DNA of 64,000 nt from Pacificispira sp040217575. Its GTDB lineage: Bacteria > Pseudomonadota > Alphaproteobacteria > UBA8366 > Aestuariispiraceae. The translations under genes were made by a program, and so were the position numbers. The notes under the pieces were generated by a model. It made no database searches, was not told where the DNA came from, and was given only the letters and a program-made list of their open reading frames with translations. This document shows positions 8,957 through 17,619 of this stretch, piece by piece; the stretch's first letter is position 1; every line of letters starts with the position of its first letter. The stretch is from positions 186,001-250,000 of the forward strand of contig JAVJPW010000005.1 of assembly GCA_040217575.1 (NCBI GenBank), given 5' to 3'.

Positions 8957-9096
8957 ACTCTTACACCTGCCATATTTCCGTGCAAGGGATAACAAAAAAC
9001 GTTTTAAATTTTAGATATATTTTATCCGTTATTTTCTTAATTTTTGGTTAAGATCGTTTCATATCCCCTACCCCTTTGAAACAACGACACCTTTCA

Positions 9097-10509
9097 TTAC
9101 ATGTGAATAACCTTGCCAAAGGCATCCAGCACAGATTCATGCATCATCTCACTGAGCGTCGGATGCGGGAAGACCGTATGCATCAGGTCTTCTTCCGTCG
9201 TTTCTAGGGTCTTGGCGATGGAATATCCCTGAATAAGTTCGGTTACCTCGGCGCCAATCATATGGGCGCCCAGAAGTTCCCCCGTCTTGCCGTCAAAAAC
9301 TGTCTTGATAAGCCCTTCGGGTTCACCGAGAGCAATCGCCTTCCCATTCCCGATGAATGAAAAACGTCCAACCTTCACGTCATACCCGGCGGACTTTGCT
9401 TTTTCTTCGGTCAAACCAACCGACGCAATCTGCGGATGACAGTAGGTGCACCCCGGAATCCGTCCGGTATCCAACGGATGCACACCGTTCAGTCCGGCAA
9501 TTTTCTCTATACAGATGACACCTTCATGTTCGGCCTTGTGTGCAAGCCACGGCGGGCCGGTCAGGTCTCCGATCGCATAGACGCCGGCTTCATCCGTCTC
9601 TGACCACTCGTTCGTTACGATATGTGTCTTTTCGACTTTGATTTTCGTCCCTTCCAGGCCGATATCCTCTACATTGCCGACAATGCCGACGGCGGAAATC
9701 ACCCGGTCGACCGAAATTTCCTGGGTCTTGCCCCCCTGATCCACAACCGCGGTTACTGTATCCGACGCGCGCTTCAATTCCTTTACCGTCGCGCCGGTCA
9801 TGATCTTCATGCCCTGTTTTTCAAAGCTTTTCTTCGCCATGGCGGAAATTTCGGGATCTTCCACGGGCACCACACGATCCATGACTTCGACCACAGTCGT
9901 ATCGGCCCCCAGCGTGTTGAAGAAACTGGCAAACTCGATTCCAATCGCGCCCGACCCAATGACCAACAGTTTCTTGGGCATGGTGTTCGGCACAAGCGCA
10001 TCCTTGTAGGTCCAGACAAGCTTATGGTCCGCCTCCAGCCCCGGAAGTTCGCGCGCCCGCGCGCCGGTTGCCAGAATGACATGCTTTCCGACCAAATCCG
10101 CGACGGGTTTCCCATCCTTTTCAATAGCAACTTTTCGCGCGCCCTTCGACCCGCCATTCAGCCGCCCCCACCCGTCGATGACCGTCACCTTGTTCTTTTT
10201 CAGCAGATGTCCGACACCGGAATTCAGCTGTTTCGAGACTGCGCGGCTGCGCTTGACGACGGCATCCAGGTCGAAACGCGGATTGTCACACGCCAGACCA
10301 TAATCCTTTGCATGGCTCATATAGTGAAAAACCTCGGCCGAGCGCAGAAGCGCCTTCGTCGGGATACATCCCCAGTTCAGGCAAATCCCGCCCAGATGGT
10401 TTGCTTCCACCACCGCGGTCTTCATACCAAGCTGTGCCGCACGAATGGCCGTTACGTAACCGCCCGGACCTGCGCCGACGATCACCACATCGAAGTTCTG
10501 TTCTGACAT
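9097..10509 (-). CDS. lpdA: Dihydrolipoyl dehydrogenase (E3)
   Basis: A 470-residue FAD enzyme that reoxidises dihydrolipoamide with NAD+. The N-terminal FAD-binding fold GAGPGGYVTAIRAAQLG is followed by the redox disulfide motif GGICLNWGCIPTK. A central NAD-binding segment VIGSGAIGIEFASFF follows, and the C-terminal dimer interface holds the catalytic His-Glu pair in FPHPTLSEMMHE. It is the last gene of pdhA-pdhB-pdhC-lpdA. The downstream 140 bases (8957-9096) are conspicuously AT-rich. Confidence 0.97.
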   Translation of the reverse strand: MSEQNFDVVIVGAGPGGYVTAIRAAQLGMKTAVVEANHLGGICLNWGCIPTKALLRSAEVFHYMSHAKDYGLACDNPRFDLDAVVKRSRAVSKQLNSGVGHLLKKNKVTVIDGWGRLNGGSKGARKVAIEKDGKPVADLVGKHVILATGARARELPGLEADHKLVWTYKDALVPNTMPKKLLVIGSGAIGIEFASFFNTLGADTTVVEVMDRVVPVEDPEISAMAKKSFEKQGMKIMTGATVKELKRASDTVTAVVDQGGKTQEISVDRVISAVGIVGNVEDIGLEGTKIKVEKTHIVTNEWSETDEAGVYAIGDLTGPPWLAHKAEHEGVICIEKIAGLNGVHPLDTGRIPGCTYCHPQIASVGLTEEKAKSAGYDVKVGRFSFIGNGKAIALGEPEGLIKTVFDGKTGELLGAHMIGAEVTELIQGYSIAKTLETTEEDLMHTVFPHPTLSEMMHESVLDAFGKVIHM

Positions 10510-10524
10510 GATTTTCGAACCTCT

Positions 10525-11874
10525 TTAGAGCATCAGTGCGATCGGATCTTCGATCAGCGCCTTGAGCTCCTTGATAAGCCCGGCCCCGGCCGCACCGTCG
10601 ATACAGCGATGGTCCACAGCCAGGTTCAGGGAGACGACATTGGCAATGGACAGCGCACCGTCTTTTACCACGGCACGCTGTTCGCCCGCCCCGATCGACA
10701 GGATGCCGCCCTGAGGCGCATTTATGATGGATGTGAAGCTCTTGACCCCGAACATGCCCAGATTGGAAATCGAAAAGGTACCGCCCTGGTATTCTTCCGG
10801 TTTCAACTTTCCGTCCCGCGCCTTGCCAGCGAGTTCCTTTGCTTCCCTGGAAATTGTTGCCAGGCCCTTGGAGGCACAATCCTTGATGATCGGCGTGATC
10901 AGCCCGCCGTCAATCGCAACGGCGATCGCCATGTCGACACGGGAGAATTTCAGGATTGCGCTGTCGGTATAGGCAACGTTGCAGTCCGGAACGCGGGTCA
11001 GTGCAAGGGCGGTCGCCTTGATGAAGAAATCATTGACCGAAATCTTGTAGTCGGCGCCGTCCCTTTCATTCAGTTGCTTGCGCATGGCGAGCAACTTGTC
11101 GATTTCCACGTCCACTTGAAGGGAGAAATGCGGCACATCGCGCGCCGATTCCGTCAGACGCCGTGCGATGGTCTTGCGCATATTGGTGTGCGGGATCTTC
11201 TCTGCTTCCGGAAGCATGCCGAAGATCGGGTCGTCCGCCGATAGTACGGGCGGCGCGCCCGCAGGCGCGGCAGCAGCTGTCGGGGCGGCGGCGGGCGCGG
11301 CGCTGTCGGCAGTCTTCGCCGCAGCCTTTCCGGTTCCATCCGCAAGGGCCTTTTCGATGTCCCGCTTCACTATCCGGCCATGCGGTCCGGACCCGGACAA
11401 CTGGGCCAGGTCAAGCCCGCCGTCCGCGGCCAGGCGCTTTGCAAGCGGACTTGCGAAGATGCGTGCACCACCGCCGGACGGGGATGATGGCGCCGGCGTA
11501 CTTGGTGCAGCAGACGATGCCGGCGCAGCAGCCGGCGCCGGTTCAGGTGACTTTTCCCCCGCCGGAGCCGGTGCGGGCGCCGGAGCACTACCGCCATCGC
11601 CTGCAGATGCGATTGCGTCATCCGTGCTTTCACCATCTTCCGCCAGAATGGCAATGGGCGTGTTCACCGCGACCCCTTCGGTGCCGTCGGACACCAAAAT
11701 CTTTGCGATCACGCCTTCGTCCACGGCTTCGAATTCCATCGTTGCCTTGTCGGTTTCGATTTCCGCCATGACATCGCCGGATGCGACTTCGTCGCCTTCC
11801 TTCACAAGCCATTTGGCGAGCGTGCCTTCGGTCATCGTCGGCGAAAGAGCCGGCATGAGCAGCTTGATAGCCAT
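10525..11874 (-). CDS. pdhC: Pyruvate dehydrogenase complex E2, dihydrolipoamide acetyltransferase
   Basis: A 449-residue E2 with one lipoyl domain (residues 1-78; lipoylated lysine in EIETDKATMEF), an Ala/Pro-rich linker, a peripheral-subunit-binding domain (about 138-175, ASPLAKRLAADGG ... GPHGRIVKRDI), a second Ala-rich linker, and the catalytic domain with DHRCIDGAAGA near the C terminus holding the catalytic His and Asp. The E2 core binds E1 and E3 from the neighbouring genes. Its lipoyl domain is nearly identical to that of PdhB. Confidence 0.96.
   Translation of the reverse strand: MAIKLLMPALSPTMTEGTLAKWLVKEGDEVASGDVMAEIETDKATMEFEAVDEGVIAKILVSDGTEGVAVNTPIAILAEDGESTDDAIASAGDGGSAPAPAPAPAGEKSPEPAPAAAPASSAAPSTPAPSSPSGGGARIFASPLAKRLAADGGLDLAQLSGSGPHGRIVKRDIEKALADGTGKAAAKTADSAAPAAAPTAAAAPAGAPPVLSADDPIFGMLPEAEKIPHTNMRKTIARRLTESARDVPHFSLQVDVEIDKLLAMRKQLNERDGADYKISVNDFFIKATALALTRVPDCNVAYTDSAILKFSRVDMAIAVAIDGGLITPIIKDCASKGLATISREAKELAGKARDGKLKPEEYQGGTFSISNLGMFGVKSFTSIINAPQGGILSIGAGEQRAVVKDGALSIANVVSLNLAVDHRCIDGAAGAGLIKELKALIEDPIALML
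11641..11874 (-). repeat. Lipoyl-domain coding repeat, copy in pdhC
   Basis: The first 78 codons of pdhC and of pdhB encode almost the same lipoyl domain, including the shared stretches MPALSPTMTEGTLAKW and GDVMAEIETDKATMEFEAVD. Similarity extends to the nucleotide level, giving a dispersed direct repeat about 1.4 kb from its partner. Confidence 0.8.
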
Positions 11875-11894
11875 CGGTCAGTCCCTTCCCCGCC

Positions 11895-13277
11895 CTATTT
11901 GTATGTTACGGCGCGTGCCGCTTCGACGATCTGTTCCGCCTGTGGCAGCGCCAGCTTCTCGAGGTTCGCCGCATAGGGCATCGGTACGTCCGCACCGGCA
12001 ACCCGGGTCACCGGGGCATCCAGATAATCGAAACACTGTTCCATCATCTGCATGCCAAGTTCCGCGCCAATGCCGCAAGTGGGCCAACCTTCCTCGCAAG
12101 AGACGAGGCGGTTGGTCTTCTTGACGGAATTGACAATCGTTTCGACATCCAGCGGCCGGATGGTCCGAAGGTCAATCACCTCTGCATCGATACCCGCTTC
12201 CGCCAGTTGATCGGCCGCCTCCAAGGCCTTGCCGACCATTATGGAAAAGGCCGTGATCGTGACATCCGACCCGGACCGGACGACTTTCGCCTTACCGATG
12301 GGAACGGTCCAGTCATCGCTGTCCGGAACATCGAAGGATTTGCCATACATGATCTCATTCTCAAGGAAGATCACGGGGTTCGGGTCGCGAATCGCGGATT
12401 TCAGCAGTCCCTTTGCGTCTGCGGCGCTCCACGGGGATACGACCTTCATGCCCGGGCAATGGGCGTACCAGGACGCATAGCACTGCGAATGCTGCGCCCC
12501 CACACGGCTGGCCGCGCCGTTCGGCCCGCGGAAGACGATAGGTGCCCCCATCTGACCGCCGGCCATATAAAGGGTCTTGGCGGCGGAGTTGATGATCTGG
12601 TCGATCGCCTGCATCGCGAAATTGAACGTCATGAACTCGACGATGGGTTTCAGGCCCTTGAATGCGGCGCCGACGCCCAGCCCGGCAAAGCCATGTTCCG
12701 TGATCGGCGTGTCGATAACTCGCTTTGACCCGAACTCATCCAAAAGTCCTTGAGAGACCTTATAGGCGCCCTGGTATTCCGCGACTTCTTCGCCCATCAG
12801 GAACACCTTGCCGTCGCTTCGCATCTCCTCGGCCATGGCGTCCCGCAAGGCCTCACGCACGGTTTGCTGTTTGACCGGGCCGTCCCATTCAGGTTCCGGA
12901 TCCGGCGACTTTGCCGCAGCCGGCGTCGCGACTGGGGCTGGCGCCGACTGTTCCGCGGCAGGGGACGGATCGGGACTGGGCGCGGCCGGTGCGCCGGACG
13001 GTGTGCCAGCACTGTCAATGGCGCTTGCGTCCTCGCCCTCTTCCAGCAGGACGGCAATCGGCGTATTGACCGCCACCCCTTCGGTTCCTTCCGGGACCAG
13101 AATCTTGCCGATCACACCTTCGTCCACGGCTTCGAATTCCATCGTCGCCTTGTCCGTTTCGATTTCAGCCATCACGTCACCGGAAGATACGGTGTCGCCT
13201 TCCTTGACGTTCCATTTTGCGAGCGTGCCTTCGGTCATCGTTGGCGACAGCGCCGGCATGAGGATCTGGGTTGCCAT
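11895..13277 (-). CDS. pdhB: Pyruvate dehydrogenase E1 beta subunit with N-terminal lipoyl domain
   Basis: A 460-residue protein in which the usual E1-beta (about residues 135-460) is preceded by a complete lipoyl domain (1-78) and an Ala/Pro linker. The E1-beta part starts at VREALRDAMAEEMRSD and contains LMGEEVAEYQGAYKVSQGL and DTPITEHGFAGLGVGAAF, contributing to the thiamine diphosphate site with PdhA. Lipoyl-bearing E1-beta is known in several alphaproteobacteria (for example Zymomonas and Sinorhizobium). It lies between pdhA and pdhC. Confidence 0.96.
   Translation of the reverse strand: MATQILMPALSPTMTEGTLAKWNVKEGDTVSSGDVMAEIETDKATMEFEAVDEGVIGKILVPEGTEGVAVNTPIAVLLEEGEDASAIDSAGTPSGAPAAPSPDPSPAAEQSAPAPVATPAAAKSPDPEPEWDGPVKQQTVREALRDAMAEEMRSDGKVFLMGEEVAEYQGAYKVSQGLLDEFGSKRVIDTPITEHGFAGLGVGAAFKGLKPIVEFMTFNFAMQAIDQIINSAAKTLYMAGGQMGAPIVFRGPNGAASRVGAQHSQCYASWYAHCPGMKVVSPWSAADAKGLLKSAIRDPNPVIFLENEIMYGKSFDVPDSDDWTVPIGKAKVVRSGSDVTITAFSIMVGKALEAADQLAEAGIDAEVIDLRTIRPLDVETIVNSVKKTNRLVSCEEGWPTCGIGAELGMQMMEQCFDYLDAPVTRVAGADVPMPYAANLEKLALPQAEQIVEAARAVTYK
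13044..13277 (-). repeat. Lipoyl-domain coding repeat, copy in pdhB
   Basis: Partner of the pdhC repeat at 11641-11874. The two domains differ at only about a dozen positions, which fits an internal duplication kept similar by gene conversion or selection. Confidence 0.8.
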
Positions 13278-13308
13278 GTCTTTTTGTCCCTTCCTTGAGA
13301 ACGCTGTC

Positions 13309-14376
13309 TTACGCTTCGATCAGAATGTCGGTCCAAAGTTCCGACGGATCGGGTTCCGGGCTGGTCTGGGAGAATTCGGCGGCGTCCGACACGATCGCCT
13401 TCACTTCCTTATCGATTTCCTTCAATTCTTCCTCGCTCGCGTGGCCGCCCTCGATCAGCAGGTTCTTGACCCGATCAATCGGATCCGATGTGGACCGGAC
13501 CTTGTTGACCTCTTCCTTGGATCGGTATTTTGCGGGGTCCGACATCGAATGCCCGCGATAGCGATAGGTCTTCATTTCAAGGATGTAAGGGCCCTTGCCT
13601 GCACGGCAGTGGGCGATTGCCTTTTCACCTGCTGCCCGCACGGCCAGCACGTCCATGCCGTCAACTTCGTCCCCCGGAATACCATACGCCTTTCCCCGGT
13701 CGTGGAGATTGGCACCCGATGCCGAAATCCGTTCAACCGACGTGCCCATGCCATACTTATTGTTCTCGATTACATAGACGACCGGCAGTTTCCAGAGCGC
13801 CGCCATATTGAAGGCTTCATAAACCTGGCCCTGGTTGATGGCCCCGTCGCCGGTGTAAGTCAGGCAGACATTGTCGGTATCTTCATATTTCATGGCGAAC
13901 GCTATGCCGGTCCCAAGCGGAACCTGGGCGCCCACGATGCCGTGCCCGCCATAGAACTGTTTCTCCTTAGAGAACATGTGCATGGAACCGCCCTTGCCCT
14001 TAGAATAACCGCCTTCGCGCCCGGTCAATTCCGCCATCACCCCCCGACTTTCCATACCGGTCGCCAGCATATGACCATGGTCGCGGTAGGATGTGATGAC
14101 CGCATCGCCTTCCTTCGTCGCCGCCTGCATACCGGTAACCACGGCTTCCTGTCCGATATAAAGGTGGCAGAACCCGCCGATCAGGCCCATCCCGTAGAGC
14201 TGGCCCGCCTTTTCTTCAAACCGGCGAATCAGAAGCATATCGCGATAGTATTTAAGGAGTTCTTCCTTACTGGCGGACACCTTCGCTGACGGCGATTTTC
14301 CGGGCGATTTCTTTGCCGTTGATTTCTTGGCCGAAGCCTTCTTGGCGGCGGTCTTGGCAGTGGCTTTCTTTGCCAT
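13309..14376 (-). CDS. pdhA: Pyruvate dehydrogenase E1 alpha subunit with histone-H1-like N-terminal tail
   Basis: A 355-residue E1-alpha. The thiamine diphosphate motif GDGAINQGQVYEAFNMA and the phosphorylation-loop-equivalent region YRYRGHSMSDPAKYRS are intact. The first 37 residues are an unusual Lys/Ala/Ser run (AKKASAKKSTAKKSPGK) like histone H1 tails; they precede the normal N terminus at KEELLKYYRDMLLIRRFEEK. The ATG is supported by an AAGGGG site eight bases upstream, so the tail is likely translated. First gene of the pdh operon. Confidence 0.95.
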   Translation of the reverse strand: MAKKATAKTAAKKASAKKSTAKKSPGKSPSAKVSASKEELLKYYRDMLLIRRFEEKAGQLYGMGLIGGFCHLYIGQEAVVTGMQAATKEGDAVITSYRDHGHMLATGMESRGVMAELTGREGGYSKGKGGSMHMFSKEKQFYGGHGIVGAQVPLGTGIAFAMKYEDTDNVCLTYTGDGAINQGQVYEAFNMAALWKLPVVYVIENNKYGMGTSVERISASGANLHDRGKAYGIPGDEVDGMDVLAVRAAGEKAIAHCRAGKGPYILEMKTYRYRGHSMSDPAKYRSKEEVNKVRSTSDPIDRVKNLLIEGGHASEEELKEIDKEVKAIVSDAAEFSQTSPEPDPSELWTDILIEA

Positions 14377-14738
14377 GGGTTATTCCCCTTAAAGTTAAGC
14401 GATCCGGGCCTGTGGCATCACCCCAACAGTATGGTCGGCGCAGTTCAAACCTTCCCACCAAGTTACTGGGCGCGGCACTTCATCTATGCTGGAACAGCGC
14501 GTTTCCAATTCCCTGTCACACGAACAGCGTTGCACAGGTGTCTTCCCGTGTCTTTCAAAATTGACGTTACGAGAATTGGATATTCAAATCAATAATCCAT
14601 ACAAGTCATTGATTTGACGCAATTAATCAGATTATAACTTAATTATGGTTTATATGATTGATTTTGGCGTGAGGACGCGCCCTCCACCGGCGATGCGCAG
14701 GGTAAAAAAACAGACTCTTTGGAAATCCGGAGGCTCGT
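14377..14738. other. 362-bp intergenic region upstream of pdhA
   Basis: No convincing gene is seen on either strand. The part nearest pdhA holds its ribosome-binding site. The segment 14570-14660 is sharply AT-rich in an otherwise GC-rich neighbourhood and carries a perfect 10-bp inverted repeat and an AATTAA/TTAATT pair, so it probably contains the pdh promoter and a control site. Confidence 0.6.
14584..14617. promoter_or_regulatory. Perfect 10-bp inverted repeat upstream of the pdh operon
   Basis: TCAAATCAAT and ATTGATTTGA are exact reverse complements separated by 14 bases, about 210-240 bases upstream of the pdhA start. No T-run follows on the minus strand, so an operator is more likely than a terminator. 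The protein that would bind is unknown. Confidence 0.45.
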
Positions 14739-15047
14739 TCAGTAGAAAATCACAAACTCGTTTTGCCGGATCCGGTGCAGGTCGAGCCGCAACCGCTCCT
14801 CCAGCATGTCGAGATCAAGGCTTCTGGAATCAAGCAGCCCGACCCTGTGTTCCAGACCAAGCCGTTCCTGGCGCAGAGAATCAAGTGCGATCTGCGCCCT
14901 GACCACTTCATTGCCCAAGCGAAGATAGGACAGGAAACCGTGGTCCCCCTGAACCGTGTGATAGACAAAATAGGCAAGCACGCACGCCCCCATGGCAGGG
15001 AATGCGATATGGCGTGATCGCCGTTTTATCTCGGACAGGGCTGACAT
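14739..15047 (-). CDS. ftsB: Septum formation initiator FtsB/DivIC
   Basis: A 102-residue bitopic membrane protein of the divisome. A short basic cytoplasmic N terminus (EIKRRSRH) is followed by one membrane segment (IAFPAMGACVLAYFVYHTV) and a periplasmic coiled coil (about 40-85; VVRAQIALDSLRQERLGLEH). The C-terminal part fits DivIC family proteins (LDLDMLEERLRLDL). FtsB bridges FtsL and FtsQ in septal synthesis. It follows eno, the usual alphaproteobacterial order. Confidence 0.88.
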   Translation of the reverse strand: MSALSEIKRRSRHIAFPAMGACVLAYFVYHTVQGDHGFLSYLRLGNEVVRAQIALDSLRQERLGLEHRVGLLDSRSLDLDMLEERLRLDLHRIRQNEFVIFY

Positions 15048-15210
15048 AACCCTAGCGTTGAATCACAAAACGGCGCGCGCTGTCAATGGGCAATAAATTC
15101 AATAGGTTATGGGCATGTTTTGCCTATTGTCGGCAGATATTGCCGCGCCACCGGAAACCATACGCTATATACAGTATCGCAGGTCGCCGTCGGGGCCCCT
15201 AACAGACCGG

Positions 15211-16485
15211 TCAGCCCCGCTGAAATGCTTTCCCGTCATATACGGCAGCGATGTCCAGTTCTTCCTCAATCCGAAGGAGTTGATTGTATTTCGCCAGACG
15301 GTCAGAGCGGCTAAGCGACCCTGTCTTGATCTGGCCGCAATTCGTAGCCACCGCCAGATCGGCAATGGTCGCGTCTTCCGTTTCGCCGGACCTGTGCGAC
15401 ATAACCGCGGTGTAGGCCGCCTTGTGGGCGGTTTCGACCGCTTCCAGCGTCTCCGTCAGCGTACCGATCTGGTTCACCTTCACCAGGATTGAATTCGCGA
15501 CGCCCCTAGAAATGCCGTCACGAAGTCGCACTGGATTGGTGACAAACAGGTCATCACCCACCAACTGGCACTTATCCCCGATCGCATCGGTCAGTGCCTT
15601 CCAACCGTCCCAATCATCTTCGCCCATGCCGTCTTCGATGGACGCGATCGGATAACGGGCCACAAGGTCCGCCAGGTACTGGACATGTTCGTGGGGGGAA
15701 AGGGTCCGCCCTTCGCCTTCCATCTGGTAAGCGCCGTCCTTGAAATATTCGGTGGACGCGCAGTCCAGGGCCAGGACGACGTCAGACCCAGGCTTGTATC
15801 CGGCCCCTTCGATCGCCTTCATGATGAAATCCAGTGCCTCGGTCGCGGACGAAAGATTGGGCGCAAAGCCGCCTTCGTCGCCGACATTGGTGCTGTGCCC
15901 GGCGTCCTGAAGCTGTTTCTTCAGGCTGTGAAACACCTCTGCACCGCAGCGCAATGCTTCCGAAAACCGGTCCTGACCGACCGGCATGATCATGAATTCC
16001 TGAATATCGATCGGATTGTCCGCATGGGCGCCGCCATTGACGATGTTCATCAGCGGCACCGGAAGCCGGCTGGCGAAACTTCCGCCGACATATTTATAGA
16101 GCGGCAGCGCGGCCGCAGCCGCGCCTGCCTTTGCCACGGCCAACGAAACCCCAAGAAGCGCATTCGCGCCGATCCGTCCCTTGTTGTCGGTACCGTCGAG
16201 ATCGATCATGCCGCGATCGATCAAAATCTGTTCTTCCGCTTCGACGCCAACCAGAAGGTCGAACAGGTCTGTGTTGATGGAATCGACGGCCTGCAGCACG
16301 CCCTTCCCGCCATATCGCGCCCCGCCATCGCGCAATTCGTGCGCTTCATGCGCGCCGGTCGATGCACCGGAGGGTACCGCAGCGCGCCCAAACGAGCCGT
16401 CTTCCAGTGTTACTTCGACTTCGACGGTGGGATTACCCCGGCTGTCCAGAATTTCGCGGGCGTGAACGTCGATGATGGCGGTCAT
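15211..16485 (-). CDS. eno: Enolase
   Basis: A 424-residue enolase converting 2-phosphoglycerate to phosphoenolpyruvate in glycolysis. It has the N-terminal signature ARQILDSRGNPTVEVEV-like segment (here AREILDSRGNPTVEVEVTL), the GASTG loop, the metal ligands in ALDCASTEYF and SIEDGMGEDD, the catalytic lysine in NSILVKVNQIGTLTET and the SHRSGETED loop. Length and domain order are normal. It lies between kdsA and ftsB on the same strand. Confidence 0.98.
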   Translation of the reverse strand: MTAIIDVHAREILDSRGNPTVEVEVTLEDGSFGRAAVPSGASTGAHEAHELRDGGARYGGKGVLQAVDSINTDLFDLLVGVEAEEQILIDRGMIDLDGTDNKGRIGANALLGVSLAVAKAGAAAAALPLYKYVGGSFASRLPVPLMNIVNGGAHADNPIDIQEFMIMPVGQDRFSEALRCGAEVFHSLKKQLQDAGHSTNVGDEGGFAPNLSSATEALDFIMKAIEGAGYKPGSDVVLALDCASTEYFKDGAYQMEGEGRTLSPHEHVQYLADLVARYPIASIEDGMGEDDWDGWKALTDAIGDKCQLVGDDLFVTNPVRLRDGISRGVANSILVKVNQIGTLTETLEAVETAHKAAYTAVMSHRSGETEDATIADLAVATNCGQIKTGSLSRSDRLAKYNQLLRIEEELDIAAVYDGKAFQRG

Positions 16486-16518
16486 GATGGTCTGTACTTT
16501 CCTGATCTGGCGTTTTCG

Positions 16519-17373
16519 TTATCGAAGAAGGCTCTGGCCGTGTGATTTCGCAACCGCGTCAAAGTCCTGAAGCATGCTTAACAGACCTTCCATGCGGTCA
16601 ATCGGCACCATGTTTGGTCCGTCCGACGGGGCATTGTCCGGGTCCTGGTGTGTTTCCATAAACACGGCGGCGACCCCGACGGCAATTGCAGCGCGGGCCA
16701 GCACGGGGACGAACTCGCGCTGCCCCCCCGACGAACCGCCCTTCCCGCCTGGTTGCTGGACGGAATGGGTCGCATCGAAGACAACGGGCATACCCGTCTG
16801 TTCGGCCATGGTTGGAATCCCGCGGAAGTCGGTGACCAGGGTGTTGTACCCGAAACTGGCACCACGTTCCGTCACCAGGACATTTGAATTTCCGCTTTCC
16901 ACGATTTTGTCCACGACATTCTTCATATCCCACGGTGCCAGGAACTGACCCTTCTTCACGTTGACGACGCAACCGGTCTGCGCGGCGGCAACCAAAAGGT
17001 CTGTCTGGCGGCACAGGAACGCCGGAATTTGAAGAATATCGACCACATTCGCGAGGTCCGCGCATTGTTCGCGTTCATGCACGTCCGTCAGAACCGGAAG
17101 CCCGTGCACCTTGCGGATTTCCTCAAAAACGGGAAGCGCCTTTTCCAGGCCGAGTCCCCGCTTACCGCCAAGCGACGTGCGATTCGCTTTGTCGAAACTG
17201 GTCTTGTAGATCAGCGGTATACCAACGCCGTTGCAGATTTCCTTCAGGCGGCCGCTGATATCAATGGCATGATCGCGGCTTTCCATCTGGCAAGGTCCTG
17301 CGATCAGGACAAAGGGCCGATCATTGGAAATATCGATGCCGCCGACCGAAACAGTGCGCTGTTCAATACCCAT
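16519..17373 (-). CDS. kdsA: 3-deoxy-8-phosphooctulonate synthase (KDO-8-P synthase)
   Basis: A 284-residue TIM-barrel aldolase that condenses arabinose 5-phosphate with phosphoenolpyruvate on the way to lipopolysaccharide Kdo. Family blocks include LIAGPCQMESRDHA, YKTSFDKANRTS, PVLTDVHE, IPAFLCRQTDLL and FDATHSVQQPGG. The KANRTS lysine/arginine segment binds PEP. It lies 33 bases upstream of eno on the same strand. The region 17374-17619 upstream shows no gene. Confidence 0.97.
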   Translation of the reverse strand: MGIEQRTVSVGGIDISNDRPFVLIAGPCQMESRDHAIDISGRLKEICNGVGIPLIYKTSFDKANRTSLGGKRGLGLEKALPVFEEIRKVHGLPVLTDVHEREQCADLANVVDILQIPAFLCRQTDLLVAAAQTGCVVNVKKGQFLAPWDMKNVVDKIVESGNSNVLVTERGASFGYNTLVTDFRGIPTMAEQTGMPVVFDATHSVQQPGGKGGSSGGQREFVPVLARAAIAVGVAAVFMETHQDPDNAPSDGPNMVPIDRMEGLLSMLQDFDAVAKSHGQSLLR

Positions 17374-17619
17374 GTCTGATGCCCTTCAGAAATCCGATTC
17401 TCGGCGGGTTCCATCCCGCTGTGCCGGTCTATTGCCACAGTCCCCTGAAAGACGCAAAGACTGTTCACCCCGGCGAATTCGGGAACGGGAACTGGCCCTT
17501 CCCCGATCACAAACTAAATGATCCGGTATTCAAGTTTAACCATCACCGGCGACGGTGCTTGTGTCCGCAAGTTTTCCAGCTATCGTGCCGCCGTCTGCAG
17601 GAACACGAGATAGGGTAAC

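Noticed and set aside
12808..14289. 493-codon plus-strand open frame
   Set aside because: Antisense to pdhB and pdhA; caused by high GC in the wobble position.
17374..17619. Gene between kdsA and the FecR-domain gene
   Set aside because: Only short shadow frames; a 5-bp stem CACCG/CGGTG is too small to call a terminator.
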